From: Deltaproteobacteria bacterium CG07_land_8_20_14_0_80_60_11
Lineage (GTDB): Bacteria; Desulfobacterota; Desulfobaccia; Desulfobaccales; 0-14-0-80-60-11
Length of the DNA: 5,160 bases
Reading direction: 5' to 3'
Assembly: GCA_002779455.1 (NCBI GenBank)
Contig: PEWM01000071.1
Coordinates: 1-5,160 of the forward strand
A program made the position numbers and the translations under genes. Below, one piece after another: positions 1 to 4,595 of the stretch; the first letter of the stretch is position 1; each line of letters begins with the position of its first letter. The notes under the pieces were generated by a model. It was not told the DNA's origin, made no database searches, and saw nothing but the letters and a program-made list of their open reading frames with translations.

Positions 1-47
1 CTTTGAAGTGAAACAAATTATCCAGATAAGCTATTGATATCACAAGG

Positions 48-65
48 GGCGGTTCGCGAACCGCC
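48..65. repeat. Short GC-rich perfect palindrome downstream of guaB
   Basis: The 18 bases form a perfect palindrome with 9-bp arms, GGCGGTTCG and CGAACCGCC. It starts 55 bases past the guaB stop on the transcribed strand. As RNA it could fold into a hairpin of about 6-7 bp with a small loop. No clear U-run follows it in the minus direction (CCTTGTGATATC), so it is a poor canonical terminator, although it could still slow or protect the 3' end of the guaB transcript. Its form resembles the palindrome at 2746-2768 (G-rich arm, TT/AA-containing centre, C-rich arm), which suggests a dispersed extragenic palindrome. Membership of a repeat family is inferred. Confidence 0.6.
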
Positions 66-90
66 ACAGGCCTTTTGTTACAGGTTTTTT

Positions 91-114
91 GCTGAGAGCT
101 GACCGCTGACCGCT
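91..114. repeat. Heptamer tandem repeat between guaB and the palindrome
   Basis: Three 7-bp units stand head to tail: GCTGAGA (91-97), GCTGACC (98-104) and GCTGACC (105-111), followed by a partial GCT. The tract begins only a few bases beyond the guaB stop codon. It is too short to show a function. It may be a small slippage-prone tract or part of a larger dispersed element that includes the nearby palindrome. Confidence 0.45.
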
Positions 115-119
115 TTCCC

Positions 120-1583
120 TCAATCCACCCAATAATTGGGCGCTTCCTTCATGATGATGACGTCGTGGACGTGGGATTCCTTCAGGCCCGCGGCGCTGAT
201 GCGGATAAATTTCGCCATGGTCTGAAGTTCCATAATGTTCCTGGCCCCCACGTAGCCCATGCCGGACCTGAGGCCCCCCATTAACTGGTAGATGACTTCG
301 GAGAGTTTGCCCCGGGACGGCACCCGGCCCACGATGCCCTCGGGCACGAGCTTGCATTCCAGGTCGGCGTCTTCCTGGCAGTAGCGGTCCCGGCTGCCGG
401 CCTTCATGGCCTCTAAAGATCCCATGCCCCGGTAGATCTTGTAGCTCCGCCCATGGAAGATCACGGTTTCACCGGGACTCTCGTCGGTGCCGGCAAAGAG
501 GCTGCCGATCATCACCACGTCCGCCCCCGCGGCCAGGGCCTTGGTGACGTCGCCGGAGTACTTGATGCCGCCATCGGCCACCAGGGGGATGTCGGCCTCT
601 TTGGCCGCCCGGGCGCAGTCCATGATGGCGCTTATTTGGGGTACCCCCACCCCGGCGATTACCCGGGTGGTGCAGATGGAGCCGGGGCCCACCCCGATCT
701 TGACCGCGTCGGCCCCGGCCTTGATAAGGTCCCGGGCGCCTGCGGCGGTGGCGATGTTGCCGGCGATCAACTCCACCTCGGGGAAATTCCGCTTGGTGTC
801 CGCCACCGTCTCGATGACCCGCCGGGAGTGGCCGTGAGCCGTATCGATGCAGATGACATCCACCCCGGCCCGGATCAAGGCGTCCAGGCGGGGCTCCCGG
901 TCGGGGCCTACCCCGATGGCGGCCCCCACCCGCAGGCGGCCGAACTCATCCTTGCAGGACAGGGGATACTTGCGGATTTTTTCGATGTCCTTGATGGTGA
1001 TGAGCCCGTTGAGATTGCCGTCGTCGTCCACCACCAGCAGTTTTTCAATGCGATACTTGTGGAGCAGGGCCTTGGACTCCTCCAGGGTGATCCCCACATG
1101 GGCGGTGACCAGGTGGTCCTTGGTCATCACTTCTTTGACCTTCTGCGCCAGGTTGGTTTCAAAGCGCAGGTCCCGGTTGGTGACGATGCCCACTAATTTC
1201 TTCCCCTCCACCACCGGGATGCCGGAGATGCGGTAGCGCTCCATCAGTTGCAGCACGTCGGCGATCCGGGCCTCGGGGCCGATGGTCACCGGGTCGATGA
1301 TCATCCCGGACTCCGACTTTTTGACCTTTTCCGCCTCCAGGGCCTGGGCTTCGATAGTCATGTTGCGGTGCAGGATGCCGATGCCGCCCTGGCGGGCCAG
1401 GGAGATGGCGGTGTCCGCCTCGGTGACGGTGTCCATGGCGGAACTGATGAGGGGAATATTGAGGGAGATGCGCCGGGTCAGGCGGGTGCTGAGGTCCGCT
1501 TCACTGGGCAGCACCGCCGAGGCCCCCGGCAGCAGCAGCAGATCATCAAAGGTGTAGGCATAGTGAATGCTATCCTGAGACAT
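120..1583 (-). CDS. guaB: Inosine-5'-monophosphate dehydrogenase (GuaB)
   Basis: A cytoplasmic enzyme that oxidises IMP to XMP with NAD+, the committed step to GMP. The 487-residue length is normal for the family. The N-terminal TFDDLLLLPG (residues 11-20) is typical. A CBS pair (Bateman module) lies at about 95-205, inserted in the TIM barrel. The catalytic loop GSICTTR (301-307) carries Cys304, and the IMP-phosphate region VADGGIKYSGD follows at 335-345. The mobile flap has the Arg400-Tyr401 pair in SRDRYC and LVPEGIVGRV at 412-421. The C-terminus HVHDVIIMKEAPNYW is characteristic. The start was chosen at MSQDSIHYAY because a G-run (GGGGGAT) precedes it and family homology begins there. The frame stays open for 38 more codons upstream, but that sequence is not IMPDH-like. 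It is the last gene of the hpt-ppx-guaB series and lies 168 bp after the phosphatase gene. No adjoining guaA is visible before the left edge. Identification is near certain; the exact start is slightly less so. Confidence 0.98.
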   Translation of the reverse strand: MSQDSIHYAYTFDDLLLLPGASAVLPSEADLSTRLTRRISLNIPLISSAMDTVTEADTAISLARQGGIGILHRNMTIEAQALEAEKVKKSESGMIIDPVTIGPEARIADVLQLMERYRISGIPVVEGKKLVGIVTNRDLRFETNLAQKVKEVMTKDHLVTAHVGITLEESKALLHKYRIEKLLVVDDDGNLNGLITIKDIEKIRKYPLSCKDEFGRLRVGAAIGVGPDREPRLDALIRAGVDVICIDTAHGHSRRVIETVADTKRNFPEVELIAGNIATAAGARDLIKAGADAVKIGVGPGSICTTRVIAGVGVPQISAIMDCARAAKEADIPLVADGGIKYSGDVTKALAAGADVVMIGSLFAGTDESPGETVIFHGRSYKIYRGMGSLEAMKAGSRDRYCQEDADLECKLVPEGIVGRVPSRGKLSEVIYQLMGGLRSGMGYVGARNIMELQTMAKFIRISAAGLKESHVHDVIIMKEAPNYWVD

Positions 1584-1751
1584 ACGGGTTATCCCCCAGC
1601 GTTTGAGTTCCCGGTGGCAGAATTCTGGCGCCATGCGAGGCGGAACAGGGTTAAGTGTTTGGTTTCCTGGATGATCATGATCCCATCTTGGTTGCAAGCG
1701 AGTTGCTGGCTAAAAAAATTAATTTTATCCTTTTCCGGCGAATCCCGAAAC

Positions 1752-2714
1752 TCAAAACTTGAGGGCAATCTCGTGCAAGACCCCTTCCAGGAGCCCGGCG
1801 TCGATCACCACCAGGGAATCCTGCCGGCACACCTCGAGGATGGTCAAAACGATCAGGGCCCCGGCCACCATGACCCCGGCCTTGGCGGGCTCTATCCCGG
1901 CCAAACGGGCCCGCGCGGCTTCGGACAAACCGGCCACTAATTCGGCCAGGACCGCCACCTGGACCCGGGTCAAGATCAGGTTGTTGATCTTATTCGGATC
2001 ATACGTCCGCAACTTTAACTGCATGGCCGCGAGGGTCGTGACCGCCCCGGCGGTACCCACCAGGCAAGGGTCTCCCTCCAGATGTGGCCTGATCGCCCCC
2101 TGATAGAAAGAACCCAACCGGGCGGCTAGTTCCTCTTTCAAGGCCGCCACCATCGAAGGCATCGGCGGATCGCCCAGGGGGCGGGCCTGGCTCAGGGTCA
2201 GGACCCCCAGGGGCAGGCTGGCGAAGACCGGTTCCTGGCCCGGCCGCATTAGGGCGAACTCCGAGCTACCCCCGCCCACATCAAAGACCAGGACGTCCGC
2301 ACCCGTTAGCGCTTCCGGCGTCAGGGTGGTGAGCACCCCGGTGAGGGACAGCCTAGCCTCGGCCTCGGGGGCCAGCACCTCGACGGCCAGTCCCAGGGTA
2401 TCCCGGACTCGATCCAGAAAGAATTGCCGGTTGCGGGCCTGGCGCAGGGCCTGGGTGCCCACGGCCCGCCAAACCGTAACATCATGGGCCGTCATGACCT
2501 GCTGGAACGTTTTAAGGGCGGCCAGGGTCCGGGCCATGCCTTCCGGGGCCAATTCGCCGGTGGCGGCCAGCCCCTGGCCCAAGGCGGTAATCTCCCGGCG
2601 GTGGACCAGCACCCGGGTTTTTCCCGCCGGGGTGCGCTCCGCCACCGCCAGGCGCACCGTCAGGCTGCCCAGGTCCAGGGCGGCGAAGCGGCGGCGGTGA
2701 GAAGGGTCGGTCAT
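1752..2714 (-). CDS. Ppx/GppA family phosphatase (short, single-module form)
   Basis: A member of the exopolyphosphatase / guanosine pentaphosphate phosphohydrolase family (ASKHA fold), which removes terminal phosphate from polyphosphate or converts pppGpp to ppGpp. At 320 residues it has only the two actin-like domains and lacks the C-terminal HD-like region of the long E. coli proteins. Visible motifs are phosphate loop 1 at DLGS (14-17), GTQALRQARN (86-95), the acidic EAEARL stretch with Glu117 and Glu119 (117-122) where the family has its catalytic glutamate, phosphate loop 2 DVGGGSSE (145-152), GTAGAVTT (220-227), YDPNKIN (238-244) and VIDAGLLEGVL (303-313). Residue 18 is Leu where Asn is usual after DLGS. 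The start was set at MTDPSHRRRF because GGGAG precedes it by about 4 bases. The 19 extra codons upstream run through the palindrome at 2746-2768 and are rejected. It lies between hpt and guaB, so a role near guanine nucleotide or alarmone metabolism is possible. Polyphosphate versus pppGpp preference cannot be read from the sequence. Confidence 0.93.
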   Translation of the reverse strand: MTDPSHRRRFAALDLGSLTVRLAVAERTPAGKTRVLVHRREITALGQGLAATGELAPEGMARTLAALKTFQQVMTAHDVTVWRAVGTQALRQARNRQFFLDRVRDTLGLAVEVLAPEAEARLSLTGVLTTLTPEALTGADVLVFDVGGGSSEFALMRPGQEPVFASLPLGVLTLSQARPLGDPPMPSMVAALKEELAARLGSFYQGAIRPHLEGDPCLVGTAGAVTTLAAMQLKLRTYDPNKINNLILTRVQVAVLAELVAGLSEAARARLAGIEPAKAGVMVAGALIVLTILEVCRQDSLVVIDAGLLEGVLHEIALKF

Positions 2715-2745
2715 CGTCTCCCGAAACTCTTTCCAGATAAATGTC

Positions 2746-2768
2746 GGGGCGGGTTTAAAACCCGCCCC
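2746..2768. repeat. Perfect palindrome GGGGCGGGTTT-A-AAACCCGCCCC between hpt and ppx
   Basis: Two 11-bp arms, GGGGCGGGTTT and AAACCCGCCCC, flank a single A. The element sits in the 108-bp gap between the hpt stop and the phosphatase start. As RNA the outer 8-9 bp would form a very stable stem. Downstream on the minus strand comes GACATTTATC, not a clean U-run, so it is not a standard terminator. It could reduce read-through or stabilise transcript ends between the two genes. It resembles the palindrome at 48-65 and looks like a dispersed extragenic palindrome. That family assignment rests on resemblance only. Confidence 0.65.
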
Positions 2769-2793
2769 CACCGCGCGATAGGAGATTCAGAAT

Positions 2794-2815
2794 GTAGGAT
2801 GGGCGCCGCCCGCCA
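2794..2815. repeat. Second short palindromic element next to the hpt stop
   Basis: The GTAGGATGGGC(GCC)GCCCGCCA stretch contains an inverted repeat GGGC-GCC-GCCC, extended imperfectly by ATG/CAT with a two-base bulge. It lies seven bases beyond the hpt stop on the transcribed strand, 25 bp from the stronger palindrome at 2746-2768. Two different short palindromes side by side in one gap suggest that this gap has been a landing site for extragenic repeat elements. Function unknown. Confidence 0.4.
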
Positions 2816-2822
2816 TAAATCC

Positions 2823-3347
2823 TCAATCCTTTTCCAACACAAAAATTTCCGGCAGGGTGCGGCTCTGTTCGCCGCAATCCAGGCCGTAGCCCACCAGGAA
2901 GCCCTTCTCCACGACAAAGCCCACGTAATCCAGGGGGACGTCCACTTCCCGGCGCTTTTGCTTGTCAATGAGGCAGCAAATCTTGAGAGAGCGGGGCCGG
3001 TGGCTGAGGAGGTGAGTGCGCAGAAAGTCCAGGGTCAGGCCCAGGTCGATGATATCTTCTACAATCAGCACGTCCCGGTCTTTCAGGGGCTCTTCCACAT
3101 CCTTGGTGATGTGGATTTCCCCCGCGGACTCGGTGCCGGCGCCGTAGCTCTTCACCCGGACAAAATCCACGATCACCGGGAAGGGCAGGGCCCGCACCAG
3201 GTCCGCCAGGAAGATAAACGCCCCCTTGAGCACCCCCACCATCACCAGGTCCCGGCCGGCATAATCCCGGCCGATCCGCTCGGCCAACTCCGCCACCCGC
3301 CGGGCAATCTCGTCCCGGGAGATGAGACAACGCTTTTGGGCGCCCAT
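2823..3347 (-). CDS. hpt: Hypoxanthine phosphoribosyltransferase
   Basis: A cytoplasmic purine-salvage enzyme that joins hypoxanthine (often also guanine) to PRPP, giving IMP or GMP and pyrophosphate. The 174-residue type I PRTase fold is of normal length. Motifs in order are GVLKGAFIF (38-46; the LKGA pyrophosphate loop), KSYGAGTESAG (66-76; the flexible lid), DVLIVEDIIDLGLTL (92-106; the PRPP/5'-phosphate loop), the base-contacting Lys region LIDKQKRREV (126-135) and YVGFVVEKGFLVGYGLD (141-157), followed by a conserved-type Arg163. The start at MGAQKRC is supported by a strong Shine-Dalgarno (GGAGG, 6-base spacing). The frame is open 17 codons further, but those codons overlap the promoter. 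One oddity is Leu102 in EDIIDLGLTL, where Ser or Thr is usual (see findings). It is the first gene of the leftward hpt-ppx-guaB set and has its own promoter. Confidence 0.96.
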   Translation of the reverse strand: MGAQKRCLISRDEIARRVAELAERIGRDYAGRDLVMVGVLKGAFIFLADLVRALPFPVIVDFVRVKSYGAGTESAGEIHITKDVEEPLKDRDVLIVEDIIDLGLTLDFLRTHLLSHRPRSLKICCLIDKQKRREVDVPLDYVGFVVEKGFLVGYGLDCGEQSRTLPEIFVLEKD

Positions 3348-3353
3348 GGCTTT

Positions 3354-3358
3354 CCTCC
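3354..3358 (-). promoter_or_regulatory. Shine-Dalgarno of hpt
   Basis: The minus strand reads GGGGGAGGAAAGCC directly before the ATG at 3347, giving a GGAGG core six bases from the start. This decides the hpt start against the two upstream in-frame Met codons, since one of these would place the ribosome site inside the coding sequence. Confidence 0.8.
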
Positions 3359-3369
3359 CCCCTGGCATA

Positions 3370-3398
3370 AAAATAAAAGAAGGCGGCGGGGTTGTCAA
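3370..3398 (-). promoter_or_regulatory. Candidate sigma70-type promoter of hpt
   Basis: On the minus strand a perfect -35 hexamer TTGACA (3398-3393) is followed after exactly 17 bases by TATTTT (3375-3370), a 4/6 match to TATAAT. Transcription would begin near 3363 and leave a leader of about 15 bases with the Shine-Dalgarno in it. A second TTGACA lies at 3421-3416, exactly 23 bases upstream. The promoter probably drives hpt and perhaps the genes after it. It was found by eye only. Confidence 0.55.
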
Positions 3399-3529
3399 AC
3401 CTTAATGCCGGTGTGTGTCAATAGCCCATACAGATGAGCCTCTTGCAAAAGTCTTGTTGGAGTTGATTTTTTGAAAAATATACCATAATCCCAAATTATT
3501 TGAGATAGTTAAACAAAACTACTTTTTGC

Positions 3530-3575
3530 GAAGTTATCATCATAGATGACTTCAGTATAAACAGGCGGTTACGCC
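3530..3575. repeat. Two adjacent small hairpins
   Basis: The first hairpin (3530-3553) pairs GAAG with CTTC and TCATC with GATGA around an ATA loop, with a three-base bulge on the left arm. The second (3564-3575) is GGCG-GTTA-CGCC. They stand ten bases apart, next to the stronger hairpin at 3585-3604. Their role is unknown; they may belong to one structured RNA or DNA element together with the third. Confidence 0.4.
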
Positions 3576-3580
3576 CAAAA

Positions 3581-3610
3581 CAATCTTTCGCCTTTCGGCG
3601 AAAGTTATTG
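3581..3610 (-). terminator. Hairpin with GAAA tetraloop, possible terminator after the MNT-HEPN pair
   Basis: A perfect 8-bp stem CTTTCGCC / GGCGAAAG (3585-3592 and 3597-3604) closes a 4-base loop. On the minus strand the loop reads GAAA, closed by a C-G pair, which is a very stable GNRA tetraloop. The stem can extend by CAAT/ATTG past a TT bulge. On the minus strand it is followed by ATTGTTTTGGG, a broken T-rich stretch. Its position, about 100 bases after the HEPN stop and before the hpt promoter, fits a transcription terminator for the accessory genes. The U-run is imperfect and a different structural role is possible. Confidence 0.45.
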
Positions 3611-3707
3611 AATTCATTTGGCGTACCTTCATAGACGATTTTCGAACTTTCTGCCTCACCGCGCCGGACATTTCAAATTTTCCCGCTACCCTGGCTGAGG
3701 CAGGTTT

Positions 3708-4145
3708 TTAATTAATGGGCATACTATCCGAAAGGGATTGCGGATGGGCTTCTTGGGGCAGACGAGTCAGGATGGATCGATAGACCTCACCGGCTACAGC
3801 CCGGAATTGCCTGGCCTCCTCCAGGGAAGGGACCTCAGCCTCTCCAGGGTAGCGAAACTCCCAGGCAAAGACGGTCAAGTCTCTGGCTGGATTCAGAACT
3901 TCTTTCAGAGAGGGGTCAACGGCTTCGCAGGCGGAGGCCAGTTCATCAAGGTCGTGGGTTTTGCGGAAAATCCGGTCATGGGCGGTTAGGAACCCCTTCA
4001 TGGTTTTCTCAGCGGCCTGCTGGCAATGAAACAGCATATCTTCAATAAACGGCGGGGGTTAAGCCAGGTCGATGTCGGCCCCACGCAAGTCGCTGGCCGC
4101 CTTTTTCAGCCAGGACCGCACCTCGGCCAGCTTCTCAGGCTGCAT
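3708..4145 (-). pseudogene. HEPN-domain gene interrupted by an in-frame stop
   Basis: HEPN proteins of this type pair with minimal nucleotidyltransferases, often as toxin-antitoxin or defence modules. The frame starts at ATG 4145, preceded by a good GGAGG with 7-base spacing. It reads MQPEKLAEVRSWLKKAASDL and on to DLA, meets TAA at codon 29 (4061-4059), and then continues in the same frame as PPPFIEDMLFHCQQAAEK to a natural stop at 3708. Residues on both sides of the stop match the usual HEPN layout: a first helix WLKKAASDLRGA, then FHCQQAAEKTMKGFL (39-53), FRKTHDLDEL (60-69) and FAWEFRYPGE. Full length without the stop would be 145 residues. A typical RxxxxH RNase motif or RX4HXY was not seen. 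The downstream part could restart at ATG 4037 (109 residues), but its ribosome site is poor and helix 1 would be lost. The start overlaps the MNT stop by 11 bp, implying translational coupling. A nonsense mutation or a sequencing error could each explain the stop. Confidence 0.8.
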
Positions 4146-4470
4146 AGAGGAGCCTCCCCTCCCGGAGCACCGTAGCCGGGAGTGAACAGATCACCTTGCG
4201 GCCCGCCTCAAACTCTGCCCTAGTGAGAACGATAACCCCCTTGGGGACCCCCAGGCCGCAGAGGGCCCGAAAGGCTTGCTGATCTCGCCGGTAGCGAGGG
4301 ACCTGGGAGGCGGACACCACCAGCATCAGATCGTAATCGCTGTCTGGCCCGGCCTCCCCCCTGGCCCTGGAGCCGTAGAGATAAATGTGGTCAGGATTGA
4401 AAGCCGCTATCAGCCGGCTTACCATTTCCTCCAGGATGCGGTCGCTCTTCGCCAATTTTTCCTCGACCAT
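4135..4470 (-). CDS. Minimal nucleotidyltransferase (MNT), partner of the HEPN gene
   Basis: A small NTP_transf_2-fold protein (111 residues) of the kind that acts as the antitoxin or modifier of HEPN toxins, in characterised pairs by adding AMP to the partner. The signature GSRARGEAGPDSDYDLMLVV covers residues 33-52, with GS at 33-34 and the metal-binding Asp45 and Asp47. The C-terminal LPATVLREGRLLYAA is common in this subgroup. The usual third acidic residue in the following beta strand (pattern xDVxV) appears as KGVIV, with Gly78, so full catalysis is doubtful. The start was set at MVEEKLAKSD (ATG 4470), ten residues before the first helix, with a G-run upstream. An in-frame GTG at 4509 would add 13 residues and cannot be excluded. 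Its stop overlaps the HEPN start. Family identity is firm; target and activity are inferred. Confidence 0.88.
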   Translation of the reverse strand: MVEEKLAKSDRILEEMVSRLIAAFNPDHIYLYGSRARGEAGPDSDYDLMLVVSASQVPRYRRDQQAFRALCGLGVPKGVIVLTRAEFEAGRKVICSLPATVLREGRLLYAA

Positions 4471-4529
4471 GGTCAACCCCCCCAGGGTGAGAGCCTGGGA
4501 ATTCCGCACCTGCTTTCTTCTACTACACA

Positions 4530-4559
4530 GGTTACCAAACTTTAGCTATGGGTACCAAA
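4530..4559. promoter_or_regulatory. Two direct 10-bp repeats, possible operator of the MNT-HEPN pair
   Basis: GGTTACCAAA (4530-4539) and GGGTACCAAA (4550-4559) match at 9 of 10 positions and start exactly 20 bases apart, about two turns of the helix, so both would face the same side of the DNA. They lie 60-90 bases upstream of the MNT ATG, just after the putative terminator of the preceding gene. Autoregulatory operators in this position are common for toxin-antitoxin pairs. No clear -10/-35 pair was found alongside them, so the regulatory reading is an inference. Confidence 0.4.
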
Positions 4560-4582
4560 GAAAAAAGAAAAAGCTCGGCTTC
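4558..4582 (-). terminator. Intrinsic terminator-like site after the PLD gene
   Basis: Thirteen bases after the PLD stop the minus strand reads GAAGC-CGA-GCTTT, a short 5-bp stem (one G-T pair) with a 3-base loop, followed by a long T-rich tract TTCTTTTTTCTTT. The U-run is strong but the stem is weak. If it works, the MNT-HEPN pair needs its own promoter, which would have to lie at about 4510-4570. Confidence 0.45.
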
Positions 4583-4595
4583 GTCATCCAGGCAA

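Larger units (their letters stand above)
3399..3707. other. AT-rich gene-free gap between housekeeping and accessory genes
   Basis: No coding region is supported here on either strand. The composition is clearly more AT-rich than the flanking genes, especially at about 3440-3550. It holds a second TTGACA (3416-3421), several small AT palindromes (ATTTTT-TG-AAAAAT at 3466-3479, CAAAT-T-ATTTG at 3492-3502), a cluster of three hairpins (3530-3610), and an 8-bp inverted repeat CTGCCTCA / TGAGGCAG (3651-3658 and 3696-3703). It separates the purine genes from the MNT/HEPN and PLD genes and is a plausible old insertion boundary, though no transposase or clear insertion-sequence end is present. Confidence 0.6.

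Noticed and set aside
453..1196. Plus-strand open frame of 247 codons inside guaB
   Set aside because: Antisense to the conserved IMPDH core. Its Gly/Asp/His-rich composition shows it is the complement of guaB codons.
1673..1682. Palindrome GATCATGATC upstream of guaB
   Set aside because: Ten bases only, built from GATC/ATGATC words, and not placed near a convincing promoter. It could be chance.
1584..1697. 38-residue N-terminal extension of GuaB
   Set aside because: The frame is open, but the residues are not IMPDH-like, and a G-rich ribosome site stands before the ATG at 1583.
1248..1940. Plus-strand open frame crossing the guaB start and the ppx end
   Set aside because: No domain, no ribosome site, and it overlaps two real genes on the other strand.
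2715..2771. 19-residue N-terminal extension of the phosphatase (GAGFKPAPT...)
   Set aside because: This is the translation of the palindromic repeat at 2746-2768. A Shine-Dalgarno-like GGGAG sits before the ATG at 2714.
2424..3437. Plus-strand open frame of 337 codons across ppx and hpt
   Set aside because: It runs antisense to two well-identified genes, has no recognisable domain, and has His/Gln/Gly-rich content typical of a complementary-strand shadow in GC-rich DNA.
3441..3533. Possible insertion-sequence ends (TCTTGCAAAAGTCTTGTT versus the complement of 3513-3533)
   Set aside because: The inverted match needs several gaps, there is no transposase, and no target-site duplication was found.
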